Below are positions 45,161 to 53,454 of a stretch of DNA of 64,000 bases, in pieces. Under the pieces are notes generated by a model. The model did not search any database. It worked only from the letters and a program-made list of their open reading frames with translations, and was not told where the DNA came from. Both the position numbers and the translations under genes were made by a program. Positions within the stretch are counted from its first letter, which is position 1. The number at the start of each line of letters is the position of its first letter. Source of the DNA: AC-32 sp963766375 (GTDB lineage Bacteria; Actinomycetota; Thermoleophilia; Gaiellales; Gaiellaceae); NCBI GenBank assembly GCA_963766375.1, contig CAVXZG010000009.1:1-64000 (forward strand), written 5' to 3'.

Positions 45161-45743
45161 CGGGCCTCCCTCCTTGCGGGTCGAAACAGGCCTCGAGCAG
45201 CTTCTTGGCCCAGGGCGACTTCTGGTCGAGCAGGTCCATCGAGGCGAACACGTTCAGCAGCATCCCGAAGGCGAAGAAGTCGCGGATGCGCTCCGGCCCG
45301 GCTCCCGAGACCTGCTCGGCGAACTCGACGAGCTCGCCGTAGCCGGACCGCACGACCTCGCGAACGTCCTCGTCGCCGCAAGCGGCGTAGGCCTGCATCT
45401 GCGCCTGCAGGCGGGTGCGGTCCCGGAGCAGCACGCCGTACGCAGCGCCGATCGCCTGGAGCGCGTCCTCGCCGCTCTTGCCGGCGGCTGCTTCCTGGAA
45501 GACTTCGAGCGTCTGCCGCAGGCAGCGGCGGACCGACTCGAGGTAGAGCTCCTTCTTCGTGCCGAAGAGCCGAAACAGGTAGGGCTGAGAGACCCCGGCC
45601 TTGTCCGCGATGGTGTCGGTCGAGGTGCCGTGGAGGCCGTGCTCGGCGAATTCCTCCAGCGCCGCGACCAGGATCTCCTCGCGCCGCTGGTCGGCCGTTT
45701 TCCGTGCTGTGACTGCGTTCACGCGTTGGAAGTTAGCACTCAC
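45142..45743 (-). CDS. TetR-family transcriptional regulator
   Basis: About 200 residues. DNA-binding part: QRREEILVAALEEFAEHGLH, GTSTDTIADKAGVSQPYLFR and LFGTKKELYLESVRR, the standard TetR helix-turn-helix. The C-terminal ligand domain ends ACFDPQGGRP and then, in the sequence as given, fuses in frame to the MFS protein. Adding one base near 45155 instead yields DDRARA and a TAG at 45142. The listed start is GTG 45743; GTG 45722 is an alternative. The sequence around the start, AGTTAGCACTCACTCACAAC, is a plausible autoregulatory operator. Confidence 0.83.
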
Positions 45744-45763
45744 TCACAACGCTCGTCAAGGCC

Positions 45764-46225
45764 CTACGACACACTGTCCTCGGGCAGCGGGATCAGCCGA
45801 GCGCGGTCGCGGATGTCCTGGAGGATCGTGAGCGCACGGCGCGCCTCGACAACCGACCGGTCCCACTCCTCCCGGTAGCGCTTGCCCGCCGGAGGCGCGG
45901 CGAGGGCCCGGCGGCGCGCCTCGAGAGCGGCGACGAGCCGGGCCTTCGCTCTCGCCGTCTCGCCGCTCGCAGGGTCGCGCCGGACTCGGGCCAGCGCAGC
46001 CTCGACGGTTCTGGTGAACCTGGCGCGCCACGCGCGGGGGTCGAGCTCGTAGGCGGCAAGCTGCCGGCTGACCGGTTGGTAGTGCCGCACCAGCCTCTGC
46101 TGCTCGGCGTCGAGCGCGAGGAACGACTGGTGTCGCACCGGCGGCGGCTCGGTGCGGCGCTTCGACTCGTCGCAGCCTCCGACGACCATCACGGCAGCCA
46201 GGAGCGCGCAGGCACGCCAGTAGAC
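45764..46225 (-). CDS. Putative lipoprotein, hypothetical, start uncertain
   Basis: About 150 residues. A hydrophobic stretch YWRACALLAAVMVVGGC ends in a VGGC lipobox, followed by a charged helical body (FLALDAEQQRLVRHYQPVSR, FTRTVEAALARVRRDPASGE, KARLVAALEARRRALAAPPA). No family is recognised. No start codon is in frame just upstream; an ATG at 46236 (MAA...) would join if one base is missing after the third codon, which would make the start overlap that of the divergent epimerase gene. It is presumably an extracytoplasmic membrane-tethered helical protein. Confidence 0.5.
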   Translation of the reverse strand, partial: VYWRACALLAAVMVVGGCDESKRRTEPPPVRHQSFLALDAEQQRLVRHYQPVSRQLAAYELDPRAWRARFTRTVEAALARVRRDPASGETARAKARLVAALEARRRALAAPPAGKRYREEWDRSVVEARRALTILQDIRDRARLIPLPEDSVS

Positions 46226-46234
46226 TCGGCGGCC

Positions 46235-47098
46235 ATGAATGTCCTGGTCACGGGAGCATCCGGCTTCGTCGGCCGCGCCCTGGTCGACGAGCTTCGTCAC
46301 GGGAATGGAGCCTACGAGGTTCACCCGCTCGAACGGAGCGACGGCGACCTCGCGGAGGACGGCGTCGCCGAGGCGGCCGTCGCCGAAGCGCGACCGGACG
46401 TGGTCGTCCATGCGGCGGCGCGGATCGGCGTCGTGCGCTGCGAGGACGAGCCCGAGCTCGCCCTGCGCTCCAACGTTCTCGCGACCGCGCTGGTCGCCCG
46501 CGCGGCGGCGGCGCACGGGGCGCGCCTGGCCTACGTCTCGACCTCGGACGTCTACGGCGCCGCGGTCGCCGACGAGGACACGCCCGCTTCCCCCGCGAGC
46601 TTCTACGCGCTGACCAAGTGGTGGGGCGAGCAGGTCGCACGGCTCTACGCGCCTGCGGGGCTCGTCGTGCTGCGGCTTGCGAACCCCTACGGCCCGGGCC
46701 ACGAGCCGGGGCAGGGGAAGGGCGCGCTCCCGACGATGCTCTGGCAGGCCGAGCGCCGGCAGCCGATTCCCGCTTTCCGGGGCGAAGCCCGCTCCTGGTG
46801 CTGGATCGGCGACGTCGCGCGCGGGATCAGGCTCGTGCTCGAGCACGGCGGCGAGGGTGTCTTCAACATCGGCTCCGACGCAGAGCCGGTCTCGCTCACC
46901 GACGTGGCCCGGATCGCCTGCGAGCTCACGGGCGCGCCGCAGGAGCTGATCCAGGAAGTCGAGCCGCCGCCAGGGCGGGTGACGCCGCGCGTCTCGGTCG
47001 AGCGGCTGCGCGCGCTCGGCTGGCAGACGGAGGTCGGGCTCGACGAGGGCATGCGGCGGCTCCTGGAATCCCTGCGAGCAGCCGCGCCCACGACGTAG
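46235..47098 (+). CDS. NAD-dependent sugar epimerase/dehydratase (extended SDR)
   Basis: 287 residues from ATG 46235. Rossmann glycine motif MNVLVTGASGFVGRALVDEL, then VVVHAAARIGVVRCEDEPEL, active-site Ser-x-Asp and Tyr-xxx-Lys in LAYVSTSDVYGA and FYALTKWWGEQVARL, and the NPYGPGH segment. The C-terminal half includes WCWIGDVARGIRLVLEHGGE and FNIGSDAEPVSLTDVARIAC. The enzyme most likely modifies a nucleotide sugar for the surrounding glycosyltransferases; the specific substrate is unknown. The frame is open upstream to 46076 but without family sequence. It is followed by an ATP-grasp gene after 2 bp. Confidence 0.9.
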   Translation: MNVLVTGASGFVGRALVDELRHGNGAYEVHPLERSDGDLAEDGVAEAAVAEARPDVVVHAAARIGVVRCEDEPELALRSNVLATALVARAAAAHGARLAYVSTSDVYGAAVADEDTPASPASFYALTKWWGEQVARLYAPAGLVVLRLANPYGPGHEPGQGKGALPTMLWQAERRQPIPAFRGEARSWCWIGDVARGIRLVLEHGGEGVFNIGSDAEPVSLTDVARIACELTGAPQELIQEVEPPPGRVTPRVSVERLRALGWQTEVGLDEGMRRLLESLRAAAPTT

Positions 47099-47100
47099 AG

Positions 47101-48312
47101 ATGGCCCGCGCGTTCGTGCTCACCGGAGGCTCGCGCTCGCAGCTCGGGCTGCTCGAGAACGCACGCGCGCTCGGCTACGAGGTCTGCGTCGTGGACGGCT
47201 CCGAGTCGGCGCCGCTGCTTGCGGAGGCCGACTACCGGATCGTGCGCAGCTTCACGGAGGTCGACCGCGTGCTCGCCGACCTCGAGGCGCAGGGGATCGA
47301 GCCCGTGGCCGTGGCGACGATGGGGTCCGACCAGGCGGTGCTGCCGACCGCGAAGCTCGCAGAGCGGCTCGGCCTCCCGGGCTTGCCGCTGGAAACGGCC
47401 AAGACCGTCGCGGACAAGCGGCGCATGCGGAAGGCGTTCGAGAAGGCGAACGTGCGCTGCCCGCGCGGCCGCGAGGCGAATACCTTCGAAGAAGCCGAGC
47501 AGGCGTTCCATGAGCTCGGCGGGCCCGTCGTGGTCAAGCCCGTCGACGGCTCGGCCCAGCGCGGCGTGACCGAGGTGCGTGGCGAAGGCGAGCTGGCGCC
47601 TGCGTTCGACCGGGCGCTCGCGGCCTCACGCACGGGAGCGGTCGTGCTCGAGCAGTACCTCGAGGGCGAGGAGTACACCGTCAACGGCTTCCTGCTCGAG
47701 AGCGAGTACTTCCCGATGAGCGTGACGCGACGGCTGCTCCATCCGCCGCCCCCGCTCGGCGTCTGCATCTCGCACCGCTACCCGTCGCTGCTCGCAAACG
47801 AGGACGAGCTGTTCGAGCAGGCGCGAGCGACGAGCCTCGCGGTCGGGCTCAGGACCGGGCCGTCGTACGTCCAGGTGCGCGTCCAGGACGGCGTGCCCTG
47901 GGTGATCGAGGTCGGCGCCCGGCTCGGTGGGGGCAAGGACGCGGAGCTGGCGAAGCTCGTGACCGGCTTCGACGCGATCCGGGCAAACGTGCTCTGGGCC
48001 CTCGGCGAGCTGACGCGCGACCATCTCCAGCGCGGCGAGCCGGTCGCTCCCTGCGGGCAAGTTCGGTTCGTGGTCGCTCCGCCCGGGCGGATCGTCCGGC
48101 TCGACGCTGCCCCTGCTCTCGCCGTCGAGGGCGTGCACGAGGCGGGCTTCTACTGGCGCGAAGGAATGACGCTGCCACCGCTCACCTCCGGCGCGGAGCG
48201 ACTCGGCTACCTGGTCGTGAGCGCTCCCGACGAGGACGAGCTCGACGCCCGCACCGAGCGAGCCCTGCAAGCTCTCGACGTGGAGATCGCCGTCGAGAGT
48301 GCGCTCGTGTGA
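47101..48312 (+). CDS. ATP-grasp ligase, pair B
   Basis: 403 residues from ATG 47101. N-terminal AFVLTGGSRSQLGLLENARA with VCVVDGSESAPLLAEADYRI; a lid region KTVADKRRMRKAFEKANVRC; ATP-grasp core GPVVVKPVDGSAQRGVTEVR, GAVVLEQYLEGEEYTVNGFL, WVIEVGARLGGGKDAELAKL. It is related to the gene at 41698. The substrate is unknown; the family includes biotin-carboxylase-like, carnosine-synthase-like and PylC-like ligases. It forms a plus-strand operon between the epimerase and a GT4 gene, whose GTG overlaps its stop. Confidence 0.86.
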   Translation: MARAFVLTGGSRSQLGLLENARALGYEVCVVDGSESAPLLAEADYRIVRSFTEVDRVLADLEAQGIEPVAVATMGSDQAVLPTAKLAERLGLPGLPLETAKTVADKRRMRKAFEKANVRCPRGREANTFEEAEQAFHELGGPVVVKPVDGSAQRGVTEVRGEGELAPAFDRALAASRTGAVVLEQYLEGEEYTVNGFLLESEYFPMSVTRRLLHPPPPLGVCISHRYPSLLANEDELFEQARATSLAVGLRTGPSYVQVRVQDGVPWVIEVGARLGGGKDAELAKLVTGFDAIRANVLWALGELTRDHLQRGEPVAPCGQVRFVVAPPGRIVRLDAAPALAVEGVHEAGFYWREGMTLPPLTSGAERLGYLVVSAPDEDELDARTERALQALDVEIAVESALV

Positions 48313-49296
48313 GAGTTCTCCACTCCCCCGTCAACGTGGCCGGCGGGCCTGGCGCGATCTCCGAGGGGCTGCGCGAGCTCGGCGTCGAGAGCACGCTGCT
48401 CGTCTTCAACGAGAGGCCGTTCGAGCGCGGGTTCGACGTGAACCTGGAGCTGCGCGACACGAGCCGGGTGAGCTCGGTGCCGTTCAACCTGCCGAAGCAG
48501 CTCCGCGCGCTTGCGCTGGGCGCTGCGGGAGTTCGACGTCTTCCACTTCCACGCAGGGCTGACGCTGGCGCCGCGCCGGATCACCCTCCCGCTCCTGCGG
48601 CGTAGGGGCAAGGGAATCGTCTTCCAGTCGTGGGGCTCCGACCTGCGCGGGCGCAGCGCCTCGGAGGTCGGCTACCTCCGGCAGGCGGGTGCGGTGATCG
48701 TCGGCAGCTACCTGACCCGGCGCCTGGCTCCGCGCGGGCCCTGGCCGGAGTACGACGTCGTGCCGCCGGCGATCGTCCTGAGCGACTGGGAGCCGGCGCC
48801 GGCCGAGCCGGGCGTGGTCGTTCGGGTCGCGCACGCGCCGAGCAAGCGCGCGGTGAAAGGCACCGAGGCCGTGATCGCCGCCGTCGATGCGCTGCGGGCA
48901 CGCGGCGCGCCGATCGAGCTCGACCTGATCGAGGGCGTCCCGAACCGCGAGGCGCGGCTGCGGTACGCCGCCGCCGACGTGATCGTCGACCAGCTCAAGA
49001 TCGGCTGGTACGGCATGTTCGCGATCGAGTCGATGGCGCTGGCCAAGCCGGTCGTCGTCCACCTCGACGAGGAAGCGGCGGCCGAGACCGAGGAGGCATT
49101 CGGGCTCGAGCTGCCCCTCGTGCGCGCGGACGAAGGGAACCTCGAGAACGTGCTCGCCGGATTGCTGGAGGTGCGAGAAACCCTGCCCGAGCTCGGTCGC
49201 CGCAGCCGCGAATACGTCGAGCGGGTGCACGCGCACACGAGCGTCGCCAAGCGCGTGCTCGAGATCTACGAGCGGGTCATGCCCATCAGCTCGTAG
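48309..49296 (+). CDS. GT4-like glycosyltransferase, one frame break
   Basis: About 328 residues after rejoining a break near 48520. The GTG at 48309 gives VRVLHSPVNVAGGPGAISEG, a GT-B start. The rest has LREFDVFHFHAGLTLAPRR, IVFQSWGSDLRGRSASEVGY, VVVRVAHAPSKRAVKGTEAV, and DQLKIGWYGMFAIESMALAK, which carries the conserved Glu-containing donor site. Its stop region overlaps the convergent solute-binding gene by about 30 bp. It probably adds a sugar to the lipid-linked unit. Confidence 0.83.
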
Positions 49297-50738
49297 AACC
49301 CGATCGGGGACCAGCGAAAGCCGCGGACGCCGGCGCTCGAGTTGAGACGCGCTCGCTCGGCGAGTACAGCGGCATCGCCGGAATCGCCGTCTCGAGCTTC
49401 TCGACGAGCTCCCGCTCGATCCGGTAGCGCGCCTCGTCGTCGAGCTCGCGCACCGCGCGGCCCATCAGCCGGTCGTAGCCGCGGTCACACCACCGCGCGA
49501 TGTTGAAGGCGCTCGCGCACGGAAAGAGGTCGAGGATGTTGTACTCGTCGAAGAACTCGGAGCTCCAGCCGAGCAGCACCAGGTCGACTCCCGCCTGCGC
49601 CGGCGGCCCCGCGAGGCGCAGTAGGGCTGCCAAGCGTCGGCGCCGCCTCAGCGTGAGGGTCGACGCCGTCCAGGGACAAGCGTGTCCTGGAGCTCGACGG
49701 GCGAGCTGGGGCGCGCGGGCATCCCGCGTCGGTGTAGGCGAGGGTCAGCCGGCGGCTGGGGCGCTACAGGGAGGAGTAGTCGATTCCGCGCGGGAACGAT
49801 CGACGAGAAGCCGGGCATTGCGGGCGGAACGAAGGACGCGAAGCCCTCCGGAACGATGGAGAGCGGAGCTATGTAGCCAGCGCCCGCAACGACGCGGATC
49901 GGCGAGCGGCGTTCCCTTCGGTCACGAGCCAGAGCAGCCCGAGCGAGAGGGTCGGCAGCCGGCGGCCCGCCTGCGCCGGCGTTCGTCGTCTGGACCCAGG
50001 GAAAGCCGGGGCCGATCAGGCCGCTGAGGAAGGATCCCGTCGGCGCACCGCGACGGTCGTCAGCACGACCTGCCGCGGCTTTACCGCGGCGACGTTCCAG
50101 TAATTGAAGTTCCGCTCCAGCACAAGCCGGCCCTTGCGTGCGCGAGGCAAGCCGGAACGGGCCACTCGTCGCGTTGCCGCTGCGCGGGACCGGGAAGAAG
50201 ACCGGCCAGGCGACCTGCTCGTCCAGCCACGGCACCGGGTGCTGCAGGGTCACACGCAGGGTTCGATCGTCGACGGCCTCGACGCCGACCTCGCCCGAGC
50301 CGGTGACGCGGTAGCGGCGCGCGCCGCGGATGTTCTGCATCTCGGCTCGCGCGTAGGCGGAGCGAGTCTCCGGCGCCAGCGCTCGCAGCCAGGAGCGGCG
50401 GAAGTCCTCCGCGGTAATCGGGACGTCGTTGCTCCAGCGGAGGCCCTTGCGCAGGTGAAAGGTCCAGACGAGCCCGTTCTCGCTCGGCTCCCACGACTCG
50501 GCGAGATCCGGCTCGACGCCGCGGCCCGAGAAGCGGGTGAGGCCTGCGTTGAGCTCGTGCACGACATTCAGCGAAGAGCAGGTCGGCGGCCTTCGCCGGG
50601 TCGAGCGTCGCCGGGTCGAGCGGGAATCGCCAGCCGCAGCACGGCCCCTCCGTGCGGCGGTTCGGGCGCCGACGAGCCGCCGCAGCCGACGAGCAGCGCC
50701 ACGCACGCGAGAGGCGCTAGCCGACGAGCTTTCGCCAT
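49266..50738 (-). CDS. ABC-transporter solute-binding lipoprotein, family 5 (peptide/nickel-type), frame-broken
   Basis: About 490 residues after rejoining. The N-terminal lipoprotein signal, ARRLAPLACVALLVGCGGSS, has a VGC lipobox. The family-5 core includes LNVVHELNAGLTRFSGRGVE, PDLAESWEPSENGLVWTFHL, RKGLRWSNDVPITAEDFRRS, DDRTLRVTLQHPVPWLDEQV and, towards the end, LLGWSSEFFDEYNILDLFPC and AIPAMPLYSPSERV. The true C-terminus reads GFRWSPIGFYELMGMTRS at a TAG at 49266. Many breaks lie between 49600 and 50100 and near 50590. No permease or ATPase genes are nearby, so it is an orphan binding protein. Its start overlaps the end of the dimethylformamidase-like gene. Confidence 0.75.
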
Positions 50739-52305
50739 ACGTTGTCGAGCAGCTTGTACGTGAGCCCCCGCCCCATGCGCAGGAACGTGTAGTTGCCGGT
50801 CGCGAAGACCGAGCCGCGGCCGGCGTGCGACCAGACCATCGTCGCGTTGATCACGCCGTGCTTGCCCTCGATCACGGCCTGCCCGGCGACGACATGGTCG
50901 CGCGGAGTCAGCTCGGGGTCGATCCGGTCGCTCTCGGAGGCCGCGATGCCGAAGCGCTGGCCCGGGCCGATCCCCGTCCCGCGGAAGAGCCAGCGCACGC
51001 GCTCGTAGTCGCGGCCGGTGGCCGCCACGTACGGCTCGGCCCGCGCTCGCGGGAAGCAGCAGCCGTCGTAGCCGACTCCGGCAAGCGCGAAGTCGGAGCG
51101 GCCCTCGCGCGCGTCGTAGTCGGTCATCACCATCGGCGTTGTGCTCAGGGTCGACCCGCACCTGCCGGTAGAACGGGTTCGCCTGCAGGAAGACGAGGTT
51201 GCCCCCACCGTCGCGATAGCGCCGCAGCAGATCGTAGGTCGCCGGCTCGTAGTACTCGGTGTGGCCCGGGAAGACGATCGCGGAGTAGCGCTTCAAAGTG
51301 TCGAGTGGCAGGCGCCCGAGCTCGACATCGGTGACGTGCTGGGTGCGAACCGACCGAGAGCAGAGCCAGCGCGAAAATGGCAGCGCAGCCGCGTGGTCGT
51401 CCTCGACCCCGTTCCGGAGGATCGGACCGCGAAGCGAGACCCGGCGCTGGCGCCAGAACTGGTACCAGCTGTCGGGGATGCCGTTCAGGTCGGCGTCGTA
51501 GGCGTTGTAGGCGCGCCAGGTGAGGTAGGGCCAGACGACGAGCGCGGTGTGCGGCTTCGGCCGGTCGAGCGGCCAGACGTCCCGAACGACGACCGGCGCA
51601 CGGAACTCGTCGCCGCGCCGGATCACGGGCAACCACGTGGTAGAGACCGGGCGGCGATCCGATGGGGACGTCGAACGGACTGCCTGCCTCCCGGAAGGTG
51701 AGTGTCTTTGCGCCGTTCGCGCGAAGGCAGTCCTGATTCGAGCTGCGTGGTCGCCTGGCCGCGGTCGGCGGAGACAACGAGCGGCACCGGCGCTGCCTGG
51801 TCGAAGCTCGCCGTCGAGTCGACGAAGGCCGCCAGCCGCTCAACCCGAACGACCCGCGGTTCCGCGCAGGCAGCCGGAGCGGCGCCACGGCGGGCGCCGC
51901 ACGCTCGCCTCCGCTATCCCGGGCCGCGCCACGCCCTCCGCGGGCATGAAGCCGACCCGAATCCTTGTAACAGACTGTTACTACGTAGGAGCCGTCGCCG
52001 AGCGGGTGGCCGGTCGAGGTGGTGCCGTTCCATTCGATCGGACTGCCGGCGCGAGCCGTCACTCCGGTGCGGATCCGCTTCCAGCCGACGAGTCGCCCGC
52101 CCCACGCGTAGGCGCGCAGCCCGAGCACCGAGCCGGGCGGCGCCGCCACGTGCACGCGCAGCGTGTCGTTCACGCCGTTGCCGTTCGGGCTGATCACCGG
52201 CGACGAGATCCCGAGCAGGCGAAGCTCCGAGCTCGACCGCGCCGCCGCCCCCGGAACGGCCACGACGGCCAGGGCCGCCGCGACGAGCGCTAGCCTAGAG
52301 CCCAC
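50717..52305 (-). CDS. Secreted protein with FlgD/CHU_C-like Ig domain and N,N-dimethylformamidase-beta-like domain, frame-broken
   Basis: About 529 residues. Signal peptide LALVAAALAVVAVPGAAA; then an Ig-like module ISSPVISPNGNGVNDTLRVH with IEWNGTTSTGHPLGDGSYVV of the FlgD/CHU_C kind. The C-terminal half resembles the large domain of N,N-dimethylformamidase beta-type proteins: VVWPYLTWRAYNAYDADLNG, YSAIVFPGHTEYYEPATYDL, LLRRYRDGGGNLVFLQANPF and GINATMVWSHAGRG-like segments (as HGVINATMVWSHAGRGSVFA). Breaks occur near 52000-51700 and 51140. GTG 52305 is the start, just past the tail of element copy B. Enzymatic activity is not implied; a surface role in the glycan cluster is more likely by context. 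Confidence 0.72.
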
Positions 52306-52324
52306 GTTTCTGACGGAGGGCGTG

Positions 52325-52396
52325 TCGACCGGTCATTTCAGACGGCCGCGCGGTCAAACCGCCCGGCCTGAGGGAGACGACGCAAGCGTCGTCTCA
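52325..52396 (-). repeat. Two-hairpin intergenic element, copy B
   Basis: On the minus strand: stem-loop 1 is a perfect AGACGACGC-TT-GCGTCGTCT, linker CTCAGG, stem-loop 2 GGCCG/CGGCC with inner GCGGT-TTG-ACCGC, then tail CGTCTGAAATGACCGGTCGA identical to copy A. The TGA stop of the upstream epimerase gene again abuts stem 1, and the next gene starts 20 bp beyond the tail. The stems differ in sequence from A and C but stay paired. Confidence 0.87.
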
Positions 52397-53375
52397 CGCG
52401 CTAGGCGCCAGGCTCTGCACGGGCTGCCGCTCCCGGTACCACGCGATCGTCCGCTCGAGCCCGTCGTCGAGGTCGACCTGCGGCTCCCAGCCGAGCTGCT
52501 TGCGCGCCTTGTCCACGTTCGGGATGCGCATCTCGACGTCGGTGTAGTGGAGCGGCTTGAAAACGATCTCCGAGTCCGAGCCGGCCAGGCGCTTGATCCG
52601 GGCGGCCAGGTCGAAGACCGTCACGACCGAGCGCGCGTTGCCGACGTTGAAGACCTGCCCGACCGCCTCCTCGCGCTCGAGAATCAGCAGGAGCGCCTCG
52701 ACGATGTCGTCCACGTAGCACCAGGCCCGGATCTGCGACCCGTCGCCGTGGATCACGATCTCCTCGCCGGCGAGCGCGCGCACCGTGAAGTGGTGGATCG
52801 CGCCGCTGCCGATCTGGCCCGGCCCGTAGATGTTGAACGGCCGCACCGAGCACGCGGGCAGCGCGAACTCGTCGAAGTACGAGTGCGCCATGTACTCGCC
52901 CGCGAGCTTCGAGACCGCGTAGGTCCAGCGAGCCTCGCCGACCGAGCCCTGCGAGGTGACGTGCGTCTCCTCGACCTTGTAGGCATGGGTGCCGAAGACC
53001 TCGCTCGTCGAGAAGTCGACCAGCCGCTCGATCGTTCCCGCCGCGTGTGCGGCCTCGAGCACGTTGAAGGTGCCCATCAGGTTGACGCGCATCGTGCGCA
53101 CCGGGCTCTCGAGCACCTTGTCCACGCCGGCGATCGCCGCCATGTGGACGACATGAGTCGCGCGCGCCGCGAGCTCGCGCACGAGCGGGAGGTCGAGCAC
53201 ATCGCCCTGGACGAAGCGCAGGTTGGGGTGCTCCGCGAGGTCGGTGCCGGTGAGCGAGTCGCGGTGCAGGTTGTCGAGGATCACGATCTCGTTCTCCTCG
53301 ATCAGCCGCCGCGCCAGCGTGGTGCCGATGAAGCCCGCGCCGCCGGTCATGAAGATCTTTTTCCCGCTCAGAGCC
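52394..53375 (-). CDS. NAD-dependent nucleotide-sugar epimerase/dehydratase (extended SDR)
   Basis: 326 residues from GTG 53375. Glycine motif KIFMTGGAGFIGTTLARRLI; DNLHRDSLTG; VVHMAAIAGVDKVLESPVRT; active-site DFSTSEVFGTHAYKVEE with YAVSKLAGEYMAHSYFDE; NIYGPGQIGSGAIHHFTVRA; C-terminal IRAWCYVDDIVEALLLILER and IPNVDKARKQLGWEPQVDLD. It belongs to the GalE/RmlB-like group; Tyr-xxx-Lys and the upstream Ser are all present. It likely makes a nucleotide sugar for the cluster. The open frame extends to 53497, but the GTG beside the glycine motif is the natural start. Its stop abuts element copy B. Confidence 0.93.
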
Positions 53376-53454
53376 ACGACGCGGCACGGCACGTCGTGAG
53401 CGTCGGGCTGCGGGCCCGCGGTCGTCGAGCCTGAAACTTCGACGGTAGCACTTC

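Noticed and set aside
43404..45878. Open frame of about 820 residues on the plus strand across the MFS/TetR region
   Set aside because: Composition is Arg/Asp/Glu/Gln-rich as expected for antisense of a high-GC membrane protein gene. The minus strand carries unmistakable MFS and TetR motifs.
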